DNA of 64,000 bases from Gaeumannomyces sp. JS-464 (Eukaryota; Ascomycota; Sordariomycetes; Magnaporthales; Magnaporthaceae): positions 372,001 through 436,000 of the forward strand of contig NGZR01000005.1 of the NCBI GenBank assembly GCA_002197995.1. The letters run 5' to 3'. Under the pieces are notes generated by a model. That model did no database searches, had not been told where the DNA came from, and saw nothing but the letters and a program-made list of their open reading frames with translations. This document shows, one piece after another, positions 10,447 through 22,008 of the stretch; the first letter of the stretch is position 1; every line of letters starts with the position of its first letter. The translations under genes were made by a program, and so were the position numbers.

Positions 10447-11297
10447 GTGTGGAAATCAACAAGTCTCCACCTGTAGATAATGGTTGCGGTGGCAGGGAGG
10501 GCCTGAAGAATGGGTCGCGCTTTCCACGGGGGCTACTAGCTGCCAAACGGACTTCTACGGCAGGTGCCCGGGAGGAGACCATATATTTAAGGCATTCCGA
10601 GTCCAGTTCACTGCCCAATGGGAGCCAGTCTGTGTAACAGATTCGCTCCAGAGTCCTCGACTTCCGTCCTAGCATCTTCCATCATCGGCAATGCACCGCC
10701 TATTCCAGCTCCATGGGCGTCTTGCGAGGCAGACTTATTCGGCCACCCCAAGGGCTGCCAAGATACCGCATCAGGAGGCGGAAAGATCAGCTGCAACCCA
10801 GTTCAAACCGCATGGCTTCAGCATAGCCACGCCGGTGGCCAGACGGTAGGAGGCACGTGGATGGTGTGCTCATCGTTCACCGCGTGAAATAGCTCCCAGA
10901 ACTAAGTTCGTACAGCAACGCCGAACGGGCACTGCAAACGACGCGAAATCACTGGAAGGTCTGTCGCACTTCGACGCCCGGGTATGGTGAGAGCGGACGA
11001 TCCCCGCAGCTTTTGGCTGGAGGGTGGTATGATCGCTTGGGAAGGATCTAGCGCGTTGTTGTCCAGCCCCTCCACGGGACGCATTCAGCCTCACCTTGGT
11101 GTGCTGTGGCGAAATTCGTAGCTCCTGGCCTCTGAGAGGTCAGGCTCCGCGAGGCAGATCGTCGGCGCCCGAAAGAATGCACATGAGGATGGTGATGTTA
11201 AGTTTCTTTCTCGCCCTCATCTGCGTGCTGGAAGCGACACAAAGAACCTGACAGACACAAACCATATCTATCCTTCGCTTCAAATCTCCGCTGCAGT
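10447..11297. promoter_or_regulatory. Divergent promoter between kinase and HeLo-pseudokinase genes
   Basis: About 850 bp between two divergently oriented start codons with no credible gene. It should hold both promoters. An AT-rich ATATATTTAA element lies near 10583-10592. No repeated operator-like motif was recognised. Confidence 0.5.
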
Positions 11298-13379
11298 ATG
11301 GATCCTGGGACTGCGCTAGGCGCCGTTTCTCTGATATTCCAGGTGTTTTCAGGGTGCATCAAAGGTGAGGAGTCGCTAGCAATACCTGCCCTGGCATTGG
11401 GTACGAGGATGGGAGGCTGACAGAAGCCACACGCCAAAGGATACCAATTGCTCTCGGCAGCCAGAGGTCTCGACGATGACCACAAATTCTTCCGCATCCG
11501 CTTCAAAAGTGAGCAGTACCGCCTGCTGAATTGGGCACAGACTGTCCAGCTGAGTGAGAATGACGACACTCTCACCATCAGCAGATCCAGCAAGACGCTG
11601 CTCCTCGACGTCCTGGACCAGCAACACCGTCTACTCCTCCGCTTCGGACGCCTAGACGAGCGACTCAAACCTCTGGCCAAGCCACTTCTGCTCAGTGACG
11701 AGCAAAATGGTAGTCGAGACGCCAGGGCCAAGGATGAGCGGTGGGATGGAGGGTCTGAGACTATCGTCGGGGACAATGATGACGTGCAGCATCGCTTTCC
11801 GGCTACCAACGCACTCCTCAAGAAGTCTCTCGGCTTTATCCAGAAGACGAGTCGCTTCCCAGCAAGTATACGCTGGGTGGTATCCGACAAAGCCAAGATC
11901 GAGGAGCTCCTGGGAAGACTGACGGGGCTGAACGACTACTTGGACCAGCTCCTCAGTACTCAGCAGATGGAGCTGCTCAACAGCCAGCAGACCCGGACGA
12001 ATTACCAGATCCTGCAGCTGAACAACAAGATAGACCAGCTATCCGAGCTTGTCAAGGCAGGGATGCTTCAGCCAGAGACGAAGCGGAGCCAGTATCTCTA
12101 CGTCTCCGCTTCACTCTGGTCTTCACCAGGGCCCGCCGGTGACACAGAACACCGGAGAGTGGAAGCAGACCTTGCGCAGCTTGCACAGACCAAGGCCCTC
12201 GTCGCGGCAACAGAGTCAAGCTCCCTAATAGCCTCTTTCCGCTCTGAGCTTCAACTAGAGTCTTCCTCATGGACAGCCTCCCAGTCGCCTGAGCTCTCCG
12301 AGACGGATGTCCAGCTAGTGGAAACCCACGACAATCCACAAGGCCAAGAAATCTCAAGCTTCACGAAGCGGACGGCTGCGTGGTACAAGCCCTCGTTCCA
12401 GTCCTGGCGCGCCGTGTGGGTGGAGTGGAAGCAGCTGCCCCGCGAGACGGACGGGGGCCCCATCGGCCGCACCACGCTGGAACGGCTCGAGGCGCTGGTC
12501 GGCCTGCTACGCGAAGACAGATACACGCGCCAGTTCCGAGCGCTGCGTTGTCTGGGCTACTACGTGCACAATACAACTCGGAAGAGTGGCGGCAAGGTAG
12601 TCAGGCTGGACTACGGCTGCGTGTACGAGAACCCGGAGGGAGTCGACCCCAAAGCCCGCCCGGTGTCGTTGCTGGAACATATGCTCAAGTCATCGCAAGT
12701 CAGAAAGACTCCCTCGCTGTCGGCACGCATCGCGCTGATGCGCACGCTGGTCGAATCGGTGGAGCGGCTCCACGCCGTGAACTGGCTGCACAAGGGTCTC
12801 CGGTCAGAAAACGTACTGTTCTTCCCCCCGGAATATGCATCGCCAAGCCATGCTGCCCTCTGTCTTGATCTCCGCCATCCCTACCTGACAGGCTTCGACT
12901 ACTCCCGCCCCGCGACGGGGCATTACAGGTACATGTCCGAGACGGCGTCTGCCGACGCGGCCGAGGATCTCTACCGCCACCCGGCTGTGCAGGGCATCGC
13001 CCAAGGATCAGGGGCGAGTGTGGGATACAAGAAAATCCACGACGTCTACTCACTTGGCATCGTTCTTCTGGAGATTGCATTCTGGAAACCCATCTTCGAG
13101 ATCCTCGAGTTTGCGCGCGCCGAGGACGTCAACACCAGGGAGGCCGCAGAGGCGAAGGACACACTGCTCAATGGAGAGTTTGATGTTGCGGGCTGGCTGA
13201 GAAGCCACCTGGGGGACACCGTCTCTGATGTGATCATGGCGTGTCTTACTGGCCCCGTTGCCTTTGGGATCGTGGGCGCCACGCCAGCCGGCGGACGGCC
13301 AGAGGACGAGGAAGGGGTGCAGTTGCAAGAGCGGTTTTTCGAGGTTGTTGTCAAGCGGCTGCAGAACCTGCGCATCTGA
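11298..13379 (+). CDS. HeLo-domain protein with C-terminal pseudokinase
   Basis: Two exons, 11298-11364 and 11440-13379, 668 aa. The short first exon (MDPGTALGAVSLIFQVFSG) supplies the N-terminal helix typical of HeLo domains, and the junction restores IKGYQLLSAARGLDDD. Residues 1 to about 220 match the HeLo (prion-inhibition and propagation) four-helix pattern. The C-terminal part (about 330-640) is kinase-like. The catalytic loop reads HKGLRSEN (H473-K474-G475), so the catalytic Asp is replaced by Gly, and the DFG position is GFD (507-509), which suggests a catalytically dead kinase. HeLo domains execute membrane-permeabilising cell death in fungi, and HeLo-like bundle plus pseudokinase is the arrangement of MLKL. 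The function here is inferred, not shown. It neighbours an apparently active kinase, a possible regulator. Confidence 0.85.
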
Positions 13380-14978
13380 TTACTAGCAGTCACACCTAAA
13401 CAGCTTCTATGCGGCTATCCTCCAGCCACGTGGCTATAGGTGGCACGTACCCGTCAGCCCTCATGGTCCACAACGCATGCCGTCCATGTCGACATTCTCA
13501 GACGAGACTGCGTCTTGGGCATGGCCCTTGCCATCGTATCTTTTCCGCTTCACCGTTCTCCGCGGGGGCTTCGGCTCCTGCCCGCACATCTCCGCATGAG
13601 GCAACGGACGGAATGCTGCATGTCAGCTGTGTTTTACGAGAACGGAACTGGCCGTACTAAAGAGCATTCTCGTGGCGGCAATAATAATCGGACTGGGGTC
13701 GATGACCCCACGGGAAATATACACAGTGACAAGTGTCCCAACCCCAGGTCAATGGCGGGTAGATTCAAGACACAATCGAAGATCTGAGACAACCTTGCCT
13801 TTCTGTCTCTGCTTTCGGAGGAGCCGGCAGCGGGATCATGATGGAACAAGGCACCGGTAGTGTCCATCTCGAAAGCACCCACGTTGCCTTGGTGCGCCCG
13901 TTTTGCACGGCCCTTGTCTGAGCGTCCAAGGTCCCTGCTGGAAGAGGCGTTGGAGCGACCCCAGGGAAGAAAGGAAACGTACTCCAAGGGAGCATCTCGA
14001 CGGGCCCCCGCATGGAATCCGAGACACCAAGCTAGGCGGCGTGCGACTGGCGTCGAGAAGGAACAAATAGGGAGCCGAATCACTAGCAGATGGTAGCGAG
14101 GGTCCAACGTCGGCGTGTTGCCCATCCAATGAGTTTCCAGGTCGTGGTCGTCATACTGCTGCTAGCCTCCCAACAAATCTCCCGAGAGAAGGTATGGAAG
14201 GCTTCTAGAACACCGCGTGCGACGCGCTTGTGCACGCACGTGTGCCAGCTCCATGCAGGCGTCCGGATGCCTCAGTAAGAACAAGACCGATTCGGGGTCT
14301 CGGGGCGTCGCTGTAGATGCCCGGTGGTAGCAGATGCCCTTCGGCTCCATGTGACACAGCACCGAGAGACACCAGACACCAGAGCTCCCATTACTGCTCG
14401 GTACCCGGGCCTAATCTCCAATAACGGGCAGGATCAACCACACCTCCCCGTCACACGTCGGACGGCCGAGCCGGCTGTCTGCGGTAATCATGCGCGTCTC
14501 GATAAACGGCCTATCAGCTGAGATCCTCGAGGTAAGCCGGGTGGGAGCGGTGAATGCACGTTGCCTCTGCGTCGACTGCAACTCGAGCCAACAAAAAAAA
14601 AAAGGAAAAAAAAAAAAAACATCGCCAGAAACTGCCTCTGTAGTTTCCGGGGCGGGGACAAAGGTTACAATCCCGCCACTTCGTCACGTCACCACTTTAA
14701 GATTTGGTCCTCCTGCAGAACTTAGGGGGCACTCGGACTGGAGCTATTCTAGAAGCATTTTAACTCTAGCCACCGTGCCCGAGGGTTCGACTTCATTATG
14801 TTGTGGCGGAGACGACAAAAAGGTCTTCATCATCCGCGAACCCATGCCAAAGTGCCCACCCAGTAGGCCTATCCAGCCGAACTTTCCCCCTTCTACTCTC
14901 TCGAACAAGCCCCCGTATTCCATCTGACGACAGTTACGCTGTGCGTTCATATCACTACCGTACCGCGACAGGCTCAAC
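13380..14978. other. Gene-free stretch, about 1.6 kb
   Basis: No supported gene. Contains interrupted A-rich runs near 14594-14620. The right end is the promoter of the MFS gene; the left end is the 3' flank of the HeLo gene. Confidence 0.6.
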
Positions 14979-16966
14979 ATGTCGTCCACCGAGACCCCCT
15001 GGCGCGGCTTCTCCAGCAGCAGCCGCCCCTCGGTCGTCGCCGCTGGTCCATGCGGGTTGGATAGCAGGAACAGCTGCTCTCGGGGCTCGGGCAACAACAC
15101 CAGCGACGCCGAGAGCAAGGATACCCCCCTCCGCTCCCAAAGCCCCAAACGCGAAAGGACGCTATCCTTGACGACGGACCTGCCTCCTGATCCAGACACG
15201 GGCCTTACGGAGGAGGAGCGGAGACAGATTGTGCGTGGCTGTTGATCCAGTAACCAGACAATCCCCGGCTTCCCCCGCGTGCACATTCTCCTGACTAACA
15301 GCCCCCGTTTGCGTTTGCAGGACAGAGACCTGGTCACAAGGCTTGACTGGAGGTTGATGCCATGGGTAAGTCTCAGAACCGACGAGCCGAATGAGCAAAC
15401 ACGCGTCTATGGCTTCTCCCCCAAGTTCGCAATTTGCTGATCCGTCCGCCCTCCAGCTGTGTTTGCTATACCTCCTGGCCTTCCTCGACCGGACAAACAT
15501 CGGCAACGCAAAAATCGCGGGCCTCGGTCCAGACCTCGGCCTGGACACCGCTCATTACAACATGACCCTGAGCATCTTCTTCGTCTCCTACGCCCTGGCC
15601 GAGCCGGTCACCAATGTTTTGCTCAGGAGGTTCCGCCCGTCCCTCTTCATCCCTGTCATCATGTGAGCGACATCTGGCCCTGTTTTCTTTATTCGTCCAC
15701 CCGCAGACGCGCAGTTGCTCACCACACGCCTGTCGGTCGTCTCAACAGGATCCTCTGGGGTATCTGCATGCTCGGAATGGGCTTCGTCCACAACTGGAGC
15801 GGGCTCATGGCATCGCGGTGGTTCCTCGGCCTCACAGAAGCCGGGCTCTTCCCAGGCGTCAATTACTACCTGTCCTGCTGGTATAAGCGGTCCGAGTTTG
15901 GCATCCGAGCGGTAAGCCGACATGGCCTAAACTAAAAAAGCCCAGCAAATCACGGCAACCGACTGACCCGGAAACGCTTGCGCACAAACAGGCAATCTTC
16001 TTCTCCGCAGCAGCGATCGCAGGCTCCTTCGGCGGCCTGCTCGCCGCCCTGATCGAGAAGATGGCGGGCGTCGGCGGGCGCCCCGGCTGGGCCTGGATCT
16101 TCATCCTCGAGGGCCTGCTCACGGTGGCCGTGGGCCTCGCGTCCAGCATGGTGCACGACTTCCCGGACGAGGCGCGCTTCCTCTCGGCCGACGACCGGGC
16201 GCGCGTGGCGCGCCGCCTCAAGCTCGACCAGCAGTCGTCGGCGTCGCGCGAGGATTTCAGCTGGGCGCCCGTGGCGGCGGCGCTGCGCGACTGGAAGACG
16301 TGGCTGGCCATGTGCGTCTACGCGGGCTGCGACATGCCGCTGTACGCCTTCTCGCTCTTCCTGCCCTCCATCGTGGCCGGGCTCGGGTGGGGCGAGGAGG
16401 GCCACGGGGGCGGCGCGGTGCGCGCGCAGCTCATGACGGTGCCGCCCTACGCCGCGGCCGCGCTGCTCACCGTGCTGGTGGGCCGCGTCGCGGACCGCAC
16501 CGGCCAGCGCGGGCTGTGCAACGTGGTCCCGGCCACGGTCGGGATCGCGGGCTTCGCGGTGCTGCTGGCGACCGAGTCGCCCGGCTGGCGGTACGCGGGC
16601 ACGTTCCTGGGCGCGGCGGGCATCTACCCGTGCGTTGCCAATACGATATCGTGGACGGCCAATAACGTCGAGGGCGTGTACAAGCGCGGCGTGGTGCTGG
16701 GCATGGTCATCGGCTGGGGGAACCTGAACGGCGTCACCAGCTCGCACGTTTACTTCTCGCCGCCCAGGTTCGTCGAGGGCCACGCCGTCGTGCTGGCGTT
16801 CATGGCCGTGTTCCTGCTCGGCGGGAGCGTGCTCATGACGGTGCTGCTGCGCGCCGAGAACGCCCGGCGGCTGCGCGGCGGGCGGGACGGTTGGGTCCAG
16901 GGCAGGACGCGGCGCGAGGTCGAGGCGCTGGGGGATATGCGGCCTGATTTTTTGTACACTGTCTAG
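14979..16966 (+). CDS. MFS transporter, DAL5/anion:cation symporter type
   Basis: Five exons (14979-15230, 15321-15365, 15457-15662, 15749-15911, 15992-16966), all GT-AG and phase-consistent, 546 aa. A cytosolic N-terminus of about 95 residues contains DPDTGLTEEERRQIDRDLVTRLDW, the conserved lead-in of this family, followed by LAFLDRTNIGNAKIAGL in TM1. About twelve hydrophobic segments follow, with VGRVADRTGQRG as the loop between TM8 and TM9 and WTANNVEGVYKRGV in TM10. Members import allantoate, nicotinate, pantothenate or related organic anions across the plasma membrane; the substrate is not deducible here. No frameshift is seen. It stands alone, with no catabolic gene beside it except possibly the unrelated kinase block upstream. 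Confidence 0.93.
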
Positions 16967-17497
16967 GCGAGGGCGGTCAGGAGTGGCCGCGTTGGCGATC
17001 GTTTGGGGCTTTTGTCTATCTCGCTTTGGTTGTGGCTTGTAGATATGTTTTCCGCATCAAACCAAAATGGCTTTTGGTATTGGATGGATGTATTGCAGTT
17101 ATAAACCTGCCCATTGAAAGAAGCATTGACGGCTGGCCCTGTTCGAGGAATACAAGTATTTGAGCCGGGGCCCAAGGATTCCGGCGTCTGGGCCCTTTTC
17201 CTCAGCCTTTGTCTCTGGAACCTACCCCTCCGATCATCGCACATTCCTATTCTGCATTACTTCAGTCTCCAGCGAGAGCCGCCGCCGGGGCGCCTGGTCC
17301 ATAAGCCCGCTCGCCGTGTGGGACGCCTGCCTTCTACGACGACATGGCCAGTCATCACTCCTTCAAATGCCACTCGGCCATCAGCAGTAGCCGCTGGCGC
17401 CGGTATTTTGTCGCTTGGGCGGGCGCGCGGAGGGCTCCCCGTCGCCCGACCCGCACGGGCCGACGGCGTCCGGCGCGGGGCGCTTGGATCCGGCAGA
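16967..17497. other. Convergent intergenic region
   Basis: 3' flanks of the MFS gene and of the minus-strand hypothetical gene. Reading frames reaching in from the right are probably extensions of the duplicated tail of that gene. Confidence 0.5.
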
Positions 17498-18855
17498 CTA
17501 TGCAGCAGACCGAGGCACCGACCAGCCCTCCTCTCGTGAGGCCGCCGGACGACCGAGGCCCAGGAGGCCGGCCGGGGGCTCGGTCTCGGGCGAGCCCCCT
17601 GGCCGCGACGCGTCTGGCGGCGGCCGGCGCCTTGGGCTCGGTAACCGTCGATGAGATGCTGAGAACCCGGCGCGGCACCCCCGCGCGACCCCCGTCGCCC
17701 GCGGCGTCGCGGCGGGCCCGCCCGACGTGGGGGAGGCCGGGCCGAGGCCCAGAAACCTGGCCAGGGGCTCGGCCTTGAGCGAGTTCCTCCTGGCCGCGAC
17801 GCGTCTGGCGACGGCCGCCGCCTTGAGCTTGGTGACCCTCGATGAGGTGCTGAGCACCCGGTGCAGCACCAGCCCCTGCTCCTGCCTCTGCTCCTGCTGC
17901 CACTGCGCCCTCCCTTCCATGCGCGCCTTGTCGCTGAGTTTCGTTCGCGGCATGGTCGCCACCGATGCTGCTGGCGGCAGCGCCGGCACGATCCGCGGCC
18001 GCGGCACCACGGCCTGTCCGGGAGGCAGCTCCGGAATCACCCTGCCCGAAAGGGAGTGCTCGAACAGGGCGCCGCAGGGGGTGGGGCGGAGGTGCCACAC
18101 GTTGAGAGGCAAAGTCTCGGCTGCGGACCTGACCGGTCGGTGCCGCTCCTCCAGGGCCATCATGGCGAGCCACCAGATGCTCAGGTTCACCGTCAGGTCC
18201 CCTTCCCCACGGTTGTCCCAGGGGACGGACTTGTACTGCACGTGCATCTCGGGCTTGCCTGGGACGGCCTCTACCGAAAACAGCTGCACGGCCACGAGCT
18301 CCTTGGGCGTCAGGAGGAAAGTATATCGCGTGCGCCCCCAGTAGCCATATGAAGCCACCTGCATCAAGGGCAAGAGAGTTCTCTGTTTGACGACGTCGGC
18401 TTCGAGGTTGGAGCTTTCCCACTTGCCGCCGCACTTGTTGTCTCCCAGCACGAGCGGGCATAGCTCGCCCAGTGAGTATTTGTCGGTGGCGGAGCGCAGA
18501 TAGACTGCAACGTCCGGCAGGGCTAGCGCGCCCGTGTGCTTGCGTATTCTCAAGAGCTTGCACTGCATGCTGATCTCGCAGGGCGGGCATTCCCCGGCTG
18601 CAGAGGTCCCGTGGAGGAGGCGGTAGCCGGTCTTGAGAGGGCGGCGGTGGGCTTCCCCTGAACTAGCTGAGGAAGGACATGGCCAAACGATGCAGCGAGA
18701 TTCGCGTAGTTGAAGGACTCCCACGGGTGGACCCGTTCCTGGGTGATCTCCAGCCAGTCCGGGTCTCTGGTTAGAGTGCCCGGACCGGTGATGTCTTCGA
18801 GGACCGGGTTAGGTTCAACGAGGACGTCATGGATCGTGGGGAGTTGGTCGGACAT
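17498..18855 (-). CDS. Hypothetical fungal protein, possibly nuclease-fold, frameshifted
   Basis: The gene starts at 18855 (MSDQLPTIHDVLVEPNPVLE) and reads about 65 codons, then must shift into another frame to continue as GYRLLHGTSAAGECPPCEIS and onward to 17498. A single missing G in the GGGG run (18655-18658, minus strand) joins the two parts exactly. The middle has a conserved-looking pattern, RTRYTFLLTPKELVAVQLFS then a polar stretch and LTVNLSIWWLAMMAL, reminiscent of fungal proteins suspected of a PD-(D/E)XK-like fold; that is a weak inference. The C-terminal 150 residues are Arg/Ala-rich low complexity and contain a 191-nt direct duplication that changes frame, so the true C-terminus is uncertain. 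It lies downstream of the FTA2-like gene on the same strand. Confidence 0.55.
17552..17862. repeat. Diverged 191-nt tandem duplication
   Basis: Two adjacent copies with the same landmarks: CTGGCCGCGACGCGTCTGGC at 17599 and again at 17790, each preceded by CGAGGCCCAG...GGGGCTCGG and followed by a related GATGAG(A/G)TGCTGAG(A/C)ACCCGG. The period of 191 is not a multiple of three, so the second copy is read in another frame. Confidence 0.8.
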
Positions 18856-19300
18856 GCTGACAAGATGCGAGCTTTTTCTCGAGCCGGCTATGTTACCTGA
18901 ATGTCCAGAGGAGTGAAGTGAAAGGTATAATGTGGCCCTCCGGCCACACTTTATGGCTCACCAGCTCAGGAGGTCGAAGCCACGACAAGCGCCCTGGTTT
19001 CCTGTCAAAGAAATCCCTGAGGGTGCCGAATGGTTTTGGCGCCACAAAAGCAAATATGCCCTGTCAACAAACAAAGAACTCCGAAAAAAAAAGAAGAAAA
19101 AAATAAGGCACGTCCCTGCAGCGCAAGACAAAGAACATAGCAATAGCGGCTGTCACAGCTGGCGGCGCATGGGGCATCTTGGGAAATTGGGCGAGGCTGG
19201 ACTATCTGATCTTGTCATTTGCCGCCAGCTTTCTCCCCATTCTGTGTCACAGAAAACAGGAAACCTCCGCCGCAGGCTTTTTCAGTGTAATTTCGGAGCA
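18856..19300. other. Intergenic region
   Basis: About 445 bp between two same-strand genes; holds the promoter of the hypothetical gene and A-rich runs around 19084-19102. No gene seen. Confidence 0.5.
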
Positions 19301-20357
19301 TCAGAAAGTGAGATTCCGCTGTAATTCCTTGCGCCACGACAACACTTCTCTTCGTAGCCAGCAGCAGTTTGAACTCCGCCCTCGAATCCCCGTGCCGGCC
19401 TCCCAGTTGTATTGAGCAGGGTCGATTATGCATTCAATGCGCTTGATCCTGGAGCTGAGGCGCAGCTTCTTGCGATCCGACCAGCTTGGATGGAATGCCG
19501 TCAAGATCGGGCGGGCTTTGCCCCGGGTGTAGATACGACGGTTGCGATTCCAGCCGTAGACCATGTCGTCAAAGAAGCCGTAATCCAGGTCGGCCCAATC
19601 CTTAGCTCCCCAGCCACCGATGATCTTGGGGTGCCTGAAGCCGTGGTGCGGGACCACCCAGGCCTTGCTGAGATCGACCAGGCGGCCGCCGACGTAGGCG
19701 TCCATCTTGATGTCCCGAACCACCATGCCGATGAGGTGCATCTCCCTTAGTCGGCTCATCATCCCCTTGATATGCCGCCCCGAAACGCATCCTTGTCGTC
19801 CACGAACTCCTTGACGAGGGCGGGCACGAACCGGTCGTAGCTCTCGGACGTGCGCTGCCAGTCCACCTCCTCCCACCGGTCCAAGACAGCCCTTTCCTCA
19901 TCGTCGGTCAGCATGAGGTAGCCGTAGCAGCGCGCCGCCAGGTGCTCCTTGTCTGCTTCCTTGAGACGCCCGTAGGCACGGCATTCGCAGTTGAAGGGCT
20001 CGCACTCCAGCAGGAGCCGCTCTTGGGTAACTAGACCGGCCCGCCTGCCGGGGTCGCCGGGGATGACGTCGAGGGGGTTCATGAATTTGAACTACAAAAC
20101 CGGCGCGAAGCAGTCTCCCATGTCAGCCGCAGTCCTCTCGGCCCTCGGGCGTGGGGTGAGGGGGGACCGTGATGGAGCGCGGTGACGTTCAAACGTACAG
20201 CCTTGAGGCAGTATATGCGTCCGTCAATGTCAACCTTGAAGGCATACCCGTGCACGCCCGCCCCGAGCAGGTCAAGGAACTTGATGCTGCGGTGCTGGCC
20301 GCCGTTGGGTCGGAAGGGCCCCAGCTTTGGGCCAGGACAGTCTGGGAGAGGCCTCAT
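19301..20357 (-). CDS. FTA2-like (Sim4 complex / kinase-fold) protein, one frameshift
   Basis: Exons 20199-20357 and 19301-20091 are joined at YCLKA|FKFMNPLDV. The N-terminus (LPDCPGPKLGPF, then IKFLDLLGAGVHGYAFKVDIDG) is the signature start of the FTA2 family, followed by CEPFNCECRAYGRLKEA and LAARCYGYLML. The second half (LREMHLIGMVVRDIKMDAYVGGRLVDLSKAWVVPH, closing with IDPAQYNW) is in a different frame; one G missing from the CGGGGC run at 19778-19781 restores the join. FTA2 was named as a subunit of the Sim4 kinetochore complex in fission yeast; filamentous fungi carry many paralogues with a degenerate kinase fold, so this copy need not be a kinetochore component. The C-terminal 30 residues after DPAQYNW look non-conserved. 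Confidence 0.75.
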
Positions 20358-22008
20358 GGCAGCGGCGGCTGTTGCGTAAGCGTAGGTGAATTGTTACGAC
20401 AAAGATGACGTAGTATGGAAAGGAGGTGTGTTGTAAGCCCTCAGGCGAATCTGGGCGAGCATGGGCGAACAAGACCGCGACCATGAAAGCTTCGGTGTGG
20501 ACCTGGGTTGTATAGAGGCCGGGCGGGCGCATTGCGCTGAACAAAGGCGTCTTTGGGGTCCGATGCGTGCGATGCTGTGTGCGATATGGGAAAGGGCGAA
20601 CGCCGCCTCCGTGACGGGAAACAATGGCGTTTCGTTGTTCGGGGCTTGAGGTGATGCCGGATCCGGCGAGTCGGGTGGCGTGGCCTAGGCCTAGGGAGGG
20701 AGGGATGGGAATGAGGCGCCCGGGCATGGCCACAACGCGCTCCATTCCGCCTTCGTGGTTTGATTGCGGCCCGCTCTTGAACGCAGCAAAAGAAAGGGAG
20801 GAATGGCGCGATTTGGCAGCCAGAGCGGCCCTCTCAAAGAATCCGAAGCGAACATCGAAAGCCGTCCGTCCTCAGGGTTACCTCCGCAACCGGCGACCGA
20901 GGACCTCCGGGCTGTCGGGTTTCGGAGAGCCGCCCAATACGATGCGGGTATGTAACTGCAGATGGGCGTTTTGCTCTTTGTCGTCAAGGCAAACAGGGAG
21001 GCATGCCTCGAGCAGCCTGGCCATCCGGAGCAGGACATGATGCTGACTTCTTTCGGTCGTAGCTCGCGCCAGGAGTGCACCTCTGCGCGGCCAGACCCTG
21101 TGAGAATCAGAAGCCTCGGCGCCATTGCAGACCAGTTGTTGGAATCTCATTTCCTCTTGCCGCGCTTGCCGTCAAAGGGACAACAGGAAGAAACGGACAC
21201 GTGAGGGCTGCGTCGAGAGGAAGCACGGGGAGTCGGTCGCATGTGCGTCTCCTTCCCCCGCCACAGCCCCATGCCGGCCGTGGACGGCCAATAACCGGCA
21301 GGGGCTTGGTGCTTTCTAATCGCTCCGTTTTCTGCATTACCATGGGACAATGTCCACACGCTTTGACCGTCTTCGCCCGAGAAGCAGGACTATAACCAGT
21401 AACCGGGCTTGTGGGCGACAGCACCCAACACTGCATCTCAGATCAGATACGGCTCGGCAATCAAGGTCAGCGCCGACCCCAGGTGCCGGTGCGGGGTCAA
21501 TGCCGTCAACAACCAAGATCTAGGCTACGCTTGTATAAATCAATAATATCCGCCCCGGCCAGGAAGAGATACCCAGCGATTAATTGGCAAAGCCCGATCC
21601 ATCCGATACGGGGTACCAGGGCCCTGGGATCCACGATCGGCTCGGCCAGAGTCGTGTTCGAAATGGAGAGCCCTTTCTTGAACCAGCTGGACTTTTCGCC
21701 GCGGTGGGAATTCCGTCCAGGCGGGACGAGACAGCTGGGAACAAAGAGCCCCCGACGGCGGCCTTCTGGGCGGCTGGTCGCCAAGACCATGGGGGGGAGG
21801 AGAGCCACGAACAACCCCGCCGGGCGAACTGCGGGAGCGGCAGGCTCCCAGGGCTTTTAAGAGCAGGGCACGCGTCCCTTCCAACAACAGCATCGATAGA
21901 CCTTCGGTTTCGTCCTGTGCGGAAACCAGGCGAAACCATCTGGTCTCCTCGCAGCTCGCCCCTTGAAGCCCCGCACATCCGATCAGCCAGAGCCTAAAAA
22001 AAAAAACG
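20358..22008. other. Gene-free stretch, about 1.65 kb
   Basis: No supported gene. A TATAAA at 21534-21539 faces the DUF3237-like gene but is about 470 nt from its start. The rest shows no repeats or family matches. Confidence 0.55.

Noticed and set aside
17355..18590. 411-codon minus-strand frame overlapping the hypothetical gene
   Set aside because: It overlaps the frame that carries the conserved-looking residues and is low-complexity; only its 3' end may matter because of the duplication.
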